DNA of 64,000 nucleotides, from contig JAJIRX010000906.1 in NCBI GenBank assembly GCA_023853785.1, forward strand, positions 1-64,000, given 5' to 3'. Position numbers and translations under genes: made by a program. Below are positions 33,908 through 46,257 of the stretch, piece by piece. Under the pieces are notes generated by a model. That model ran no database searches. It was given only the letters and a program-made list of their open reading frames with translations, and was not told where the DNA came from. This DNA is from Psilocybe azurescens. Lineage: Eukaryota > Basidiomycota > Agaricomycetes > Agaricales > Agrocybaceae. The first letter of the stretch is position 1. Every line of letters starts with the position of its first letter.

Positions 33908-34171
33908 TGCATGCTTCTTGCATGCTATGCGCTCAATGGAATCGCGAACCTACACTCAGTGACCGACGTTCGTCTCCTCGATGCCGATGGCACCGTAATC
34001 CACGCCGCGCCCTTGAAAGACTCCAAGCCTCATTTCAACCTCCCCAATGACCCTGGTACTAAATCCGGCCATACTCGTCATCCCCAGGCAGCAAGCATCG
34101 CCGCCATTGCTGAAACACTTAGCATGTCAGGGTTTCTAACGATTGGGGCCTTCCACCACTGTCCCAGGTAA
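33908..34171 (+). CDS. Possible small secreted protein (N-terminal part)
   Basis: From the ATG at 33908 the ORF begins MLLACYALNGIANLHSV, which could be a short leader, and continues with polar sequence (LLDADGTVIHAAPLKDS). A GT-type donor may cut it near 34131. No second exon could be assigned and no domain is recognised. It may be a fragment. Confidence 0.2.
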   Translation, partial: CMLLACYALNGIANLHSVTDVRLLDADGTVIHAAPLKDSKPHFNLPNDPGTKSGHTRHPQAASIAAIAETLSMSGFLTIGAFHHCPR

Positions 34172-34776
34172 ACAGTGTTAGATAACGGAGATGCAAGGCA
34201 CCGGGCTCACAGAGCCGAGAGCGCAAAACGGATACAGAATGGATTGATGAACTCCACCTCAATTCCAACTCTTTATGAAAGGAACCAACCAATTTGGCTC
34301 TACAATACGCATTTAGATAGTTTACTTAAGCCCGTCTATCTAGCGGTGATGCATAATTTTCTTGAAATTTACAATTCATTTCCTTCTGAAATACGACGAG
34401 CAATATTTCAAGTTGAAGGCGCTCGTCGAGAACTCAGCAATATCTGTTTTCTGCAATAGGTCACACCAGAAGCATGTTTATTCTGCCATCTCGAATAACA
34501 GTTTGGCTTTTGGTGAAACTTCCAATTTGGTTGATTATTGAAATTTAGAACTGCGGTTTTGTTTTGGGTAGACGTGTGTGATACACATAGAGAAGCTACG
34601 ACAGAGGACGGACACAGAAGTACGGTAAAAGAGAAAATTTAGTTGAAAAACACCGGGGAAACAAACCGGCAAAGGGAAATCGACCGGACCGCATAAATCA
34701 CGTGAGGCTCATCTGAAACATACTCTTCCAAACTCTTCCTGTAAGGATTTGAGATCTCCTTAGTTCGACATGCATC
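34172..34776. other. Intergenic, no gene seen
   Basis: An ORF at 34175-34459 is open but has no recognisable domain, no signal peptide and no neighbours that support it. Confidence 0.4.
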
Positions 34777-34779
34777 TTA

Positions 34780-35811
34780 TGCTGCAAACGCATTTTGGGG
34801 GCCAAGTATCGACGGCGGTGGCGGCGCGTAGATCATCTCTACATCTGCAAAACCATCTGCACCCTGCTGCGATTGTGAACCTTCTGTATTGGCTTTAGTT
34901 TCACTTGTGTCTATCTGTATTTCTATTCGTCGAGTGTTGGCGACTCCTCCTCCTCCCACTGTACTCGTATTTCCTTTATCAGCGCGGTATTCCTGCGCAC
35001 CGTGGTGGCCGTCTCAATCTCCATCATCACAAAACAAATCCATATCCTCATCTCCTCCACCCTCCACCTCCTCCTCCGAACACCCGAACACCTCCCTAGA
35101 AACCCTAATAGCCCTTCTCCCCAAGATCGCAAATACCACATCTGCGATGCGGGTGTGCAGGAGGGAGGTAATGAGGTGTTCGGTTTCGAGTTGTGTTCGT
35201 GCGGGCGTGGAGGAGTGGGAGTGGGGATGGGGATGGAGGGCAGGAGATTCTGCTTCTGCTTCTGTGGCGAGGGGCGTTTCTTTTCTTGCCGATGATGCTC
35301 TGGGAACGGGGTAGCGGTAGGAGTGGGCTCGCGCTCGGGATTTGGGTATGTCTCGAGCCCTTCTGCGAGCTCTGCATCCGGCCCCACTATCTTTGTCTTT
35401 GCCTGTTCCCCAGCCTCCTCTGTTCCCTCCTTGTCCTCCTCTGTAACCAACGGAATCTCGTGCTGCTCCCTCTTCCTCCCTCTCTTGTGCCTCTCCCTCA
35501 TCCTCCTCTCCCTCGCCTCCTCCTCTTCCTCGCCTCCTCCTCTCCCTCGCCTCCTCCTCTCCCTCGCCTCTTCCTCCTCTCCCTCGCCTCCTCCTCTCCC
35601 TCGCCTCCTCCTCTCCCTCGCCTCCTCTTCCTTCCACTCCGCCTGCCGCAGCCGCACCTCGCTCGCAGTCACTGCCGCATACGTCGTGCGTAGAAGGGCG
35701 CCTGACGCCAGGTTGTACTTTTCCAGTTTGGGTTCGGGTGCATCGACTTTGGGCTCCTCTTCCTCCTCCTTGTTGTTCTCTGCGGTTGCGATGAGTTTAA
35801 TGAAGGTTTGA
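34780..35811 (-). CDS. Hypothetical Glu/Arg-rich protein, probably two or more exons
   Basis: The minus-strand frame runs from about 35811 (IKLIATAENNKEEEEE, LEKYNLASGALLRTTY) through a block of heptad-like repeats of EEARERRRRGRGGGEG (35500-35640), a Pro-rich stretch, and ends YAPPPPSILGPQNAFAA-stop at 34780. The first conserved-looking segment before the repeat suggests a real gene, but no domain comes to mind. The 5' end is not resolved: no ATG in frame is visible before an intron must be assumed. The repeat DNA (CTCCTCTCCCTCGC) makes a Leu-rich mirror ORF on the plus strand, which I discount. Confidence 0.4.
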
Positions 35812-36309
35812 GTAAATATTGAGCGTAACCAACATAAATCTAATCAACCGAATGTCGTTAGCTCGATCGATTCTCAAAGAGGCGTTTCTCTGGGGTGTTT
35901 GGAACCGGCGTACGGAGTGAAAGTTGCGACACCAACGTCTTGGACAGAATCAAATCTACGGACAAAATCTGTTATGTGCACACGGACAGTCGATAATGCA
36001 AAGACGTCACACCATTTAATCAAAACGACTTCAATTGTGGTCATTCAACGAAGATATTTGCATTTATGATTGTCGTTGTAACTTGTATTTGACTTTGAGC
36101 GTTTGCCCCTCGAGATCGTCTTAACCCAGAGTTACTCGGGCTTGACTATTGGACCCTACACTCCGGTAATCGCAAATTGCTAGGTACTACCTCCTATTCG
36201 AAAGCATAATAAATAGAATCACGAGAATTTTGCATCCACCATACTCCACGTGATACACAGAACCATGGCAGGGACCGTCACTACTCCTTGGTTCTACGAA
36301 TTGCTTGTC
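35812..36309. other. Intergenic, no gene seen
   Basis: About 500 bases between the Glu/Arg-rich gene and the stop of FET3. It likely contains the FET3 3' UTR and the upstream region of the hypothetical gene. Confidence 0.45.
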
Positions 36310-38753
36310 TTAGGGAGAAGCCCAAAGAACTTGCCTCTCTTCTCTTTTTGCCGCGATGGCCTCTCGCGCCTCGTGCTCGATCTCGGCATCGGTGATATGA
36401 CCTCCTATGGAATACCACGTCACTGCGAGCATGCCTAGGATGGCGGCCAATACGCAACTATTAGCGCGCGTTGCACTCGCAATCAGACAATTGTTCGACA
36501 TCAATGGGAGGCTGAAGAATACGTACCCGGCCATTGCACCGATGCCTTTGGAATGCCAGCCCAGTTTCTGTGGAAAGGGTCCAAGCGGAAGTCCAGCGAG
36601 GTCTGTTGTTGAGGCAAAACCAGCGGCGTTTCCGGAGATTGGTTTTCCTAGTGCTTTGCAGTGGTCATACATCACGGGGGAACGTTGTCGCGCAGCGGTT
36701 GGGCTTGCAGAGGGGCCTCAATTAGCTGGATCGCTAGACCGACTTCGAGATGCCATTCTATGTGGCCTTTCGAAGCAGGGTGTCCTGGTAAGCCTATTAC
36801 ACTCGTATTGGGAAGAAAGAAACTGACAATGGAAGAACCAGACGCCTGGATTGTCGGCGACGACGCGCAGAGTTGCGGAATGCATTGATGGGATTTGGAT
36901 GGTGTCCCGCCTGATTGGATTTTTCTGACCTTCGATGATAGGTGGGTTGAGGGCAGGGTCGTTGGAGGTGTAGTCCTCAGACCTCCCAACTATCATTGGC
37001 TTGTGTCCATGTAAATGGCTGAAACCATCATTAATCCCCGTAAGTATCGTAATAATGCATTGAAAGGAGATGATACTGACAAAGGATGCTTTCCGGCGTC
37101 TCCATTCTTGACGATGATATCCACGACGTCCATATGTTCAATGACAAAACTTTGCGGACCATAGGCGCCTTGGACTGTGGCATTAGAGCCTAGTGTTAGA
37201 GCGGAGAATATGGCGGGAACAAGAGGCGAGTTGTAAGTGATTTGATTGAACATAGCATGGTTAGTTCCATCATCCATCGTATCAAAGGTAACCTCCAGCT
37301 CTATGGTTTTGGTCGCAACAGGTTGAGCTATCTCAATGATAGGTACAAGCGCAGTGTCGTCGACGTCGTGATAAGCGTCCACAAATCCAAGATCGGTGAG
37401 CGATGCTGAAGAGTCGTATGTTATTGATGATGTTATATCTGCAAACTGTGTCAAAGATCATATGTTAGAGAAGTCTGATCGACAGCCACGTACTTGGGTT
37501 CAAGGTGTCAGGCACGGTATCGAACATGTCTGTGTCCATGTTTGCGTGGATAACCCAATTGCTCGAAGTGTCATTTCGAGCCGTGACAAGAACAGAGTAT
37601 CGCTGGGCTACTGTGACGCTGATCAGGTCAATGGGGGACTCTTCTACATCTGTCTATTGGTGGAGTAGAAGTTCGCCGGTCAGTATAGGAGGAACCATGC
37701 GTGAGTAGACTGCAGGTGACGTACACCGTCGACTTCGATGATTCGCATATCGTGCCCGTCTATCCAGAAGAAGAATGCGGCAAAGGCAGAGGTGTTCACG
37801 ATGCGTAAACGGTATGTCTTTCCAGGTTCGAAAGGGAGTGTGGCATTCTCATTAAATCCGACAGCGGATGTAACAGCTGACGGGTTCGTGCCGGATATGG
37901 GTCCGAGGTATGTTGCATTTTGTGCGAAATATATCAGAGCAGAATCTAGAAAAGATGGATGATGTTTCAGTCTCTCCAGTGGCAAGTCTTCTACCATCAT
38001 AGCACGTACCAGGTACGGGTTCGGCTCCCCGGGATTGGCAATACTGATGAACTGTTTGATGAGGACAGAGTGTTCGTCATGATACCAGTCTCCTAATACC
38101 ACTGTGAACTCTTCGTCGTACGAGTGAGCCTCCTTGGGAGGATGGATAACTACTGGAGCCCGTAGCCCGTCGACATATTGGCCCTAAGTATCTGGACGTC
38201 AATCATCACATTGAAAAACATCCAACAAGCTGCCTACAGATGCATGGGCATGGACCCAATATGTTCCCCATTGACCAGACGAGTTAATTGGTACTACGTA
38301 ATCAAATTGTCCACCCGGAGGAATACCACTAACCAAAGGTGAGGCTAAGATTTAAGATGTGTTCGAAGGTACAATTGAATCATTACCATTCCGAAACGCC
38401 TTGAGCACCATCCATCCATGACGTTGAGTTGAAGAACATTCCATGATGGTGAAGAGTCGTTGGTTGATCTATCGAGTTTGTTACATGAACAAGCAATGAA
38501 TCGTCAGAGGTGACGGAGATCGGGGTGGACTTATAGTGAAATAGTGAGCATATATGCAGCCGAACATGAGTAATATCACTTACGGCCATGTGTTATTAAC
38601 GCCTATGACTCGACGTTCAAACAGGCCATCTGGACTAGCATCCTGAACGTAAGTAATGTTCCACCATATTTCTTGGACCCCTGCAAAGACAGGTCTTGCC
38701 AATGGTACCAGCAATATTGGCACCAGGGCAGGGAAGACAAAAGCGAATTTCAT
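36310..38753 (-). CDS. FET3: FET3-type multicopper ferroxidase
   Basis: Plasma-membrane ferroxidase that oxidises Fe(II) to Fe(III) and hands it to the FTR1 permease. The ATG at 38753 starts a signal peptide (MKFAFVFPALVPILLVPLA), then VQEIWWNITYVQDASPDG. Copper motifs: LHHHGMFFNSTSWMDG, HPFHLHGH (spliced across about 37010-37095) and GVWFFHCHIEWHLEVGLA, with axial Leu as in yeast Fet3. IIEVDGV carries the glutamate that matches the Fe-binding Glu of Fet3. A C-terminal membrane helix (CVLAAILGMLAVTW) and charged tail end the protein. One G-run at 38522-38525 is a base short (PPPPISV), probably an assembly error. The gene is divergent from FTR1. Confidence 0.9.
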
Positions 38754-38914
38754 CTCTGCTTGGAAGGAGGGATGAACAAAAGAAATGGGGAGACAAACAA
38801 GGCCTCTGATTCCACTTATCCCTTTTGAATATGGTCCCAGAATTTAAGATGAGAATCGGGGAAACGAAGAGTGCGCACTAAAAATAGAACTCGGCAAGAG
38901 GTGGACTCAATTTA

Positions 38915-38923
38915 ATCTGATAA
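38915..38923 (+). promoter_or_regulatory. Iron-GATA site ATCTGATAA
   Basis: Perfect match to ATCWGATAA, 162 bases upstream of the FET3 start codon. Confidence 0.65.
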
Positions 38924-39289
38924 GGAATGGACGATCGTGTGACTAGCTTGCATCCAAAGATCAACCAGTCAAGCCCCATGCACGTAAATAATCAGAAGCT
39001 AAACCGGGGTATATTCTTTTCAGTTTAGCTTCACACACAGAGGAAAAGCTAAGAACCCTTTGCAGTGGCCCAAAAGGACGATTGGCACCCACCGTTGGCA
39101 ACTCGAAATACTCCACTCTTCAATAACCCAGTCGCCCCCAGTATGCATGGAATTCACCCAGAGATAAAAATCCCGCGGAGTAAATACACAGCTGGACTTC
39201 TAAAATGCAATATGACAGACTATGGGACAATCTATCCATCTCAGACCTTCGATAGGTGTGAGATGAAGGCGGATTTTATGGCGTTCATC

Positions 39290-39298
39290 TTATCAGAT
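39290..39298 (-). promoter_or_regulatory. Iron-GATA site (TTATCAGAT on plus)
   Basis: Perfect match on the minus strand. It forms a close pair with the next site, 18 bases start to start. Confidence 0.65.
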
Positions 39299-39307
39299 GA
39301 CTAAATC

Positions 39308-39316
39308 TTATCAGAT
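39308..39316 (-). promoter_or_regulatory. Iron-GATA site (TTATCAGAT on plus)
   Basis: Perfect match on the minus strand, second of the pair, about 230 bases before the FTR1 start codon. Confidence 0.65.
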
Positions 39317-39360
39317 TGTACCCTGAAACACCTCCGATAAGCGGCCAAACGGGAATTCCG

Positions 39361-39369
39361 TTATCAGAT
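39361..39369 (-). promoter_or_regulatory. Iron-GATA site (TTATCAGAT on plus)
   Basis: Perfect match on the minus strand, nearest to FTR1, 176 bases before its start codon. Confidence 0.65.
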
Positions 39370-39544
39370 TGTCCATGGATTGATGGGAATTTAGCTTGAA
39401 AAAGTCAAGCTCCATATTCCTCCTCGGATCGAAGTTCCTGAGCCTGCACTGGCCCTGCCGAACAGGGCCCCTAGCTTTCTCATTTATGGACGTGAAGGAG
39501 ACTCTGATCATCCGAGTCCCTTTCCCCTTTCTCCCCGTATAACG

Positions 39545-41270
39545 ATGGCCAAGAATTTGTTCTCTGTGCCCATTTTCTTCATCGTTTTTCGCGAGACTTT
39601 AGAAGCGGCCATTATTGTGTCTGTTCTTCTAGGACTGGCAGAGCAGATTGTTCATGACGACCCTTCTGAAGCTCCACACGCTACAGCCGTAACACAGCAG
39701 ACTGCGCCCTCTGAAGAAGACAAACAGTCAGGCAGCAATGTCTCTGATGCCAGCCCAGCTGCCAACGATGCAGTTCAACGTCGGCGTCTCATTCGCAAAC
39801 TGCGTATTCAAGTGAGCCTTTATGGAACTAACTTCCCCTTTAGAGTGTGCTAAGCGTGCCTAGATTTTCTTGGGAGCTGGTCTTGGACTTTTATAGCATT
39901 GGCGATTGGCGCCTCGTACGAGGATTTTCATCCTGGCAATATTTAATTTACTGAAGTGACTTGGCGGTTGTTCTGTACAGCTTCATCGCGGTATGGTTTA
40001 CCAAGGCATCCGATCTGTGGTCTAAGTCAGAGGAGTTATGGGAAGGTTCGTCGTTATAATATGAATAAGGCCATGCAAGAAACTTATTGGGCCCTCAACC
40101 ATAGGCATTTTTGAACTTGTGGCTTCTCTTATGATATTTGTCATGGGTATTACCATGTTGAAAATGGATAGAGGTAATAATTCAAGTTACATTCAATTAT
40201 CATCTAATAATCGTACTGATCACCGTCGCCCACCAGCTAAAGCTAAATGGCGCGTCAAACTCTCCCGCGCCTTTGAAGGCAAGCGTAAGAGATATTTATT
40301 TCTAGCTCTTTGGAGGAATTTTGATGATATGTTCAGAGGTCGACGGGAAAGCTCGAACGGGGAAATGGATCCTTTTCATCTTACCACTTATTACGGTTCT
40401 CAGAGAAGGTATCTATACTCTTTGTAACATTCCCCGTCATTTCTGACAGAGGATCTATCAGGTTTAGAAGCTGTGATCTTTGTCGGCGGTGTGTCCTTAG
40501 GCCAGCCTGCGGCTTCCATCCCCATAGCTGCTATTGTGGGCCTCGTCTGCGGGTTTATCTGCGGGTTCATTATCTACCAATTTGCAAGTCGCTCCAGTGC
40601 GTATCTCGTTTTCGACGCTGAACACATTAGTAACATCAGTCACCATCCTCTTATAGCACTGACTATTTTCCTTGTGGTGATGACCAATTTCTTAATGCTC
40701 ATTGGCGCCGGTCTTTTTAGCAAAGCCACTGGCGCCTTCCAAGAGCATGCTTTCAACAAATTACTTGGCGCAGACGTTGATGATGCCGGAGGCGACGGAC
40801 CCGGATCCTACCTAGTTCAGGGAAATGTGTGGCATTTGGATTGTTGCAATCCAGACAGTAAGTTCGACGGCGAAGGCTGGACAATTTTCGGTGCTATCTT
40901 CGGATGGACCAATAATGCTACGTGTAAGTTCAACTTAAGTTGATACGCCTGATATTCAAACATATCAATAACCTCTTCTACTAGTGGGAAGCGTGTTGTC
41001 ATACGTATTCTATTGGTTGGCAGTCATTGTAGTTTTGATATATGTCAAGTTCAAAGAGGTCAGCAATCGATTCTCGTGATCTTCCAGCTTCGCACAATAC
41101 TCATACCACTACGTATCTCACAGGGAAGAACAACACTCATGGGAAGAGAATCTGCAGCAGGCGTCCGCCGAAGAAGGGCACGGGATATTCAACAAATCGA
41201 AGCCAGCGACGAAGCTAAGGAAACACCAGAACAGGGGTTCTCCGCTGACGTGGGCGTCCTTCCTCGTTAA
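39545..41270 (+). CDS. FTR1: FTR1 high-affinity iron permease
   Basis: Polytopic plasma-membrane permease for Fe(III) delivered by Fet3. The ATG at 39545 gives MAKNLFSVPIFFIVFRETLEA; RETLE is the first of the two R-E-x-x-E iron-binding motifs. Introns of about 50-65 bases separate GAGLGL, a long hydrophilic loop, VLREGLEAVIFVGGV (second motif REGLE), several membrane helices (IPIAAIVGLVCGFICGFI, LTIFLVVMTNFLML), a Cys-containing loop (WHLDCCNP) and a basic cytoplasmic tail that ends VGVLPR. In the first membrane segment a T-run (39889-39892) is one T short, turning F-I-A into L-stop. All else is intact, so I suspect a consensus error. Confidence 0.92.
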
Positions 41271-43603
41271 CCTATTCTCCGTCTATGTCACGCTGGATAA
41301 ATTCAACAGTGGAGAGTAACGATAACGAGCAATTAAAACTTCCTTTTGATGTATTCGAGATGATGAAAACAGAGTTGATGCACGTGTTACATACTGTGAA
41401 TACTGAGGCCTATAACAAGTCAAGAGCTATGTCCGCACATGTGGAAGTGGCTAGGGAACTCCAGATAGAGTATCGAGACCCGGATTAACGCGAGCCGGTG
41501 TTAATTCCCATCAACCTTTCGGATAAATTATGTCAGTGGCATAGATCCTTGTTGGATGTGGACATGGTAAAAAGAGACGTCCGTGCTAGTCAGTGCATGT
41601 CAATGTAGCCTTTGCACCGACATGATGATTTTAAATTTCATTGCGTCAGTATTGTACCCTGTTAGAGTGTCAACATGGACTCCGTATGGTACAATGAGGT
41701 ATTATGGGCATGTATGGATGCCACACACCACTAGAGCCGAACTGTAGAAGTAGGTTATATAGACTTTGATATGACTAACGTAGAATCTCGAATACTATAA
41801 CTACTAGACGTAATTTTAATGCGTTCGATCCCAACTCGACCCAACTTCCGGGTGAAATGAAGTTCAATCCAAGGCAAATCCAAGGCCATTTAATCTTCCC
41901 AATATTTCAGTCAATAAGAAAGGTTGTATGTAGTATCAAGAAAATCCGAAGAAATGTTGTCAGGATAAATATACACTAAACTTTCCTCATAATAATTCGG
42001 ACCTGCACTGAGCGCTAAGACTGTTTGCACTGATCTACACTGACATAGAAGAGACATAAGATAACATCGTATATGCGCTACATCGACTAGTTAATTAATA
42101 TTGTAAATTCCTCCTATGCTTTGGGCCTTGGGCCAAGCAGAAATTGACTCAGGATCCAGGACCTCGGCGTTCTTGATAAAAGGAACACCTGGCGTGACAA
42201 TCTGACTCCGACCTCTATTAATTCACGTGTCGTACATCTTTGATACATAAGTATGTCAACACTGGTTACTTATTCGCGCGCGGATTGGCTCTCAATCGTA
42301 AAGGGAGCCGCTTTCTTAAACTTACATCCGCCAAATACGGCCGGCCGGACTCAAAAGTAAACCCTACGTGTGCAATAGTCTATGCCCCATCCTGCAGGCC
42401 CGTCGCAAGTCGTCGAGTCAGTGATTTTTTGGATTTTTCCACACTCTGCACAGCCATTGAAACCAAGCCTGTCAGGCTTGCCCATAGTAGTCGATGTCTG
42501 GCATACTGTATACAGCGACTGACAGACGAGGTATATTGCACATAGGTAAGGATGTTGTAGTATTTCTCTGGTACTGCACTGACATGCACGGACAGCACGG
42601 ACAGCACGGACATGGCGCGGACATTTTCTTGTGCTCATGTGAACATGAAGTCCGGAGATAGAGCATAATGTTGTTGGTTCCACCCAACATGAGGATACAT
42701 GCGTCTGAAAAACTTTCCCTGACAGGTGTAGGTGGAACGGACCACGAGGTTTATCAGATAAGATGATCACCCGTCCATCATGAGAAACACAGAGTTCGTG
42801 CAATGTCGCACACCCAGCCGCTCATCTCGTTGCGTCTTTACGCTTCTTTTGAGCAGTTTATACAAAAAGTCAAGGCCGTGTTTAATTCATGGTCTATATA
42901 AGGTACGATCAAAACTTCTTCTCTTGTCTTTCTCTTCCTATCGCCTTATACACCAAGGAGCCGGCTTGAGGTAAACGAGCAATGGACCATGACAAGCTAC
43001 ATATCTACCCCACTTTGGAACGTAGTAGATTGTTGGCTTGCATTTTAGTAAATAAATCTATGTCGATGATTATTTTAATGAAATGATTACAGCCTCTGTA
43101 AGAGAACGAGTCTCAGAGTCATGGCGGTATCCTCGACCTTCCGCTCCCGGGTCCGGAATTGCTGGTAAAGTTAGACGTACTATTCTGTTTCTTCATGCTT
43201 CCGGGACACCATTTAACTTAGTTTGGTGTGTCACCATTACTACCCATGTGTGAGAAGGATGGCATGACGTCTGTCAGTGCTTTGAGGGCATGGTCCCACG
43301 AGCATAGAAGAGCATGGACACTCTTAACTCAAACGTAAGTCAAACACCAAATGTTATTCTTAGAATTTTCGGCTGAACGTCGGCCACATTCTTGCAATTC
43401 TTCTGTGTCCATATGGTCAGAGATGGAAGAAGATGTGGTAAGAGTCGGGCTTTACCATGACCCGGCAGTCTCATGTAGTAGCTGGACAACACGGTCCGAA
43501 AAAGAAGAATCTAATAAAACAATTCGATCTATTGTACACACTTAATTTCTTCTACGTATGCTACTATGCTACACCTACAAGCAAAGGTTCAAGATGCCTG
43601 ACA
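41271..43603. other. Intergenic, no supported gene
   Basis: A 67-codon ORF at 41285-41488 with ATG follows FTR1 closely, but its role is unclear. Tandem GGACAGCAC repeats lie near 42590-42615 and one further TTATCAGAT word at 42751. Minus-strand ORFs at 42351-42803 are cysteine-rich but match no pattern I know. Confidence 0.45.
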
Positions 43604-46257
43604 TCACGCCGCAAGGTCGAGTCGAAAAAGACAATACAGCAAAGTTGGTGTCATGCAAACTGGACAGCGATTAGTTTTAATGACCGCATCAGTGATGCAT
43701 CTGTGACTTATAATGACCAAGCGCCTCGATGAACAAATAAGCAATCGTTGACTCACCTGTTGCAGAAGATATGGCCGCACATACTGGCCGTTATGTCGTC
43801 ACACGTATCTACAAGACAAACTCTACAATGGAGGGGATTCGGGTTGGACGTGGTGCTCGAACTTCGAGTCGCAGCCAGAGCCACAGAGGTAATTGGTGAG
43901 GTCTGTGTCGTCGGAGGTGTGGTGTTATCTGTGAGAAGATGAGAAATGACGGAGGAGTCTGTTTGGTCTGCAGACTTGATGCTATCCAGAACGATGGTCG
44001 TGGGCGACCCAATTGGTGACTCGGGGAGAGGCTTTTTTGCCTCAGGTATATCAAAGTCAATCAGATCGGTTGGAGTGGATGGAAGGGGAGATATTGTCGG
44101 AAGTACTCCAAGACCAGTTGGCGAGACCACCTCGGGAGAGTGTGGACTTGGGCATTCGCTAAGTAAATTATTGAGAAGTTGGTGATTATTTTGAAATGAG
44201 GATTGTACACACCTGCTAGGAGTTACCGTATACGTGATTGGGAGTATAGATGGAGTAGATGACGCTGTTGTAGGTCTTGTATCTGGCTAGATTCGTAGAA
44301 GACGGAAATTGTAAGTACTTGAACTCAGAGATCCATAGTATTCGAGTACAATGCTAACTCCTACCTCGTTACTATGAGAACCAGGCGAGTGTCCGAGATA
44401 GTCCCATGAACTTTGCGGTGATCCCTCGGATGCTTCTCCTCTAGGTGTCAAGGTCTCGTAAAAAATTGACCCACGAATTTGGCTTGATACAGACTGGGAA
44501 CTGTCCTCTCCCCCGACGGATTGACTCCAGCTTGGCTCGTTGGGTCCACCACCAGGCTCTCTATACCGTACAAGGCTCGTTTGCGATGCGGTGCTCCAGT
44601 TCCTAGTCCCCATTCCGAGCACCCGTCGTCTCCCTAATGCATCGTTCTGCAGGCGGATTGCCTGCCGCACACCTCCCGGGTACAGACGGGAATCGAAGTC
44701 CGCTCTGTGGGCGGACTTAGGAGGTGAAGGAAGTAAGGCAGGGGGACTAGTCAGGGGGAGGCGATACCATAGGCGGCGATACAACATCCCTCCCATCCCG
44801 TGAACGGAAGTATGATTGGGTGCTATCAAGCCAAGTAGAGGCGGAGATAACATTCGAAATGGGCTGTGTCCTGCTGAAGGGCAGCCGTGGGGTGGTGATA
44901 TTCTGCTCCCAATACGTCAGAGATCTAATATTCAAATGGAATCCTTGGAATAATACCTCTCGAGAGGTCCAAAATCGCTCGATGTCGTCTGCAGGTCGGG
45001 GAAGAGGATTAGGGGACGTCGGACTGAACAGCGGCTTGACTTCAGTCAAAGGTGAAGTATATGCCAAATCAATTCGAAGATCACTGGGGACGCCATCCCT
45101 CGCTCTCCTTGAACGATAAGTGCCTATTCATCGTCAATCACTTATCTTTACGAGAAAATGTAACATGGTTTTGCTTTACCTGCACATGGTTGCGTGGAGA
45201 TGGGAAGTAAGGAGTGGGCGGAGACAGCTGGACACTTACAGGAGAGTACCCAGTGCCACTACGTACATGTATATCTGCCGTCGATGTTTGCGAATTTGCT
45301 AGCACGTTGGTAGCTTCCGGATTAGGATTGGCGATGTTGGGCAGTTGGGTAGTAGCGACACCGTCAGCGGAAATGGATGCGGTTGTGGAGTGCACAGTAC
45401 TGAGGTGCTGAAGGAAGAGCAGGAGAAATAGATTAGTTGGAAAACAACAAGTACTTCCAGTTGCTTACCGAATTATAGCTTTCGCTATCCGCAAAGCCCA
45501 TGATACATGGCTCGCATTTCGGATGGAGCGAGGACGTCCACAAATGAGACTGTAAAGCCTCTGGTGTTTCAAAATTATATATACATGGAGCGCAATGGAG
45601 TTCGGGATGTGTATGAGAGAAGTGCTGGAATAGAACGATGAGATGGTTAGGCAAAATATAAACTACACGTTAATTAGCACGTACCTCGAGATAAAACTGC
45701 CGATCCCTGAAGCCCAAGTTACATATGTGACATGTTGGGTGGTTATGTGAATCTCGGTAATGATGGTCCAGTGCATCTTCGTAGATTGATATGCCGCCGC
45801 ATTGCGTACATTGAGTTTTGGGGTGTTCCGTACGCTGGTGCTGCAGCCAGTGTTTAATATTTTGCATAAGGAGGATTGAATTAAATAAAACCCACTTCTT
45901 CACAAGATGACGAATCTTTGAATCCCCTTCCACAGCGAACACAGTTGGGATGGGCAGTAGACCCTCTGTAGTGGTCCTCCAGCGCAAATAGTGCGTGATA
46001 GCTTCTGTTGCAGACATCACAGTCGAAGGTGGGCGGATGCTTGTCTGTCATATGCTGAAGATGGACAGCATAAGACATCGGAAGGCTGGTATTCAATAAT
46101 AAGGGAGGGGTGCTTACCGCATCGTATGCCATCTGACTAGAAAATCGTCGATCGCAAATTGAACAAAAGGGTGCCAAGCACTGGAACTCTTCATATGCTG
46201 TAGCAATGCCTCCTTGTTGCTGAAAGGGCGGTTATCACACTGGGGACAAACCGGCAT
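43604..46257 (-). CDS. C2H2 zinc-finger protein with C-terminal RING finger
   Basis: The ATG at 46257 begins MPVCPQCDNRPFSNKEALLQ. Several short exons each encode a Cys/His pair: CSICDRRF, FDCDVCNRSYHALFALEDHY, NCVRCGRGF, TQCTQCGG, PTCHICNLGF, LHCAPCIYNF, KCEPCIMGF. A long Ser/Pro-rich linker (44290-45420) follows. The last exons form a C3HC4 RING: CRVCLVDTC, MCGHIFCNR, then after an intron CITDAVIKTNRCPVC near 43690-43640, ending LFRLDLAA-stop at 43604. This array-plus-RING layout recurs in mushroom genomes, and ubiquitin ligase or regulatory activity is an inference. A CCC/TTTT tract at 46165-46171 is one base short in WHPFCSIC. Confidence 0.8.

Larger units (their letters stand above)
38754..39544. 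promoter_or_regulatory. Bidirectional FET3/FTR1 promoter
   Basis: A 791-base gap between two divergent start codons. It carries four perfect copies of ATCTGATAA (one plus, three minus as TTATCAGAT) and a looser CCGATAAG at 39336. This nine-base word is the ATCWGATAA element bound by iron-sensing GATA repressors (SreA/Urbs1/Sfu1 class) in other fungi. Joint iron repression of both genes is therefore expected, which is an inference from the motif. Confidence 0.75.

Noticed and set aside
35193..35811. Long Leu/Pro-rich ORFs on the plus strand
   Set aside because: They are the mirror of the Glu/Arg repeat of the minus-strand gene. A CTCCTCTCCCTCGC repeat stays open in several frames by composition alone.
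42751..42759. Fifth TTATCAGAT word
   Set aside because: It lies in a region without a supported gene, so I did not list it as a regulatory site.
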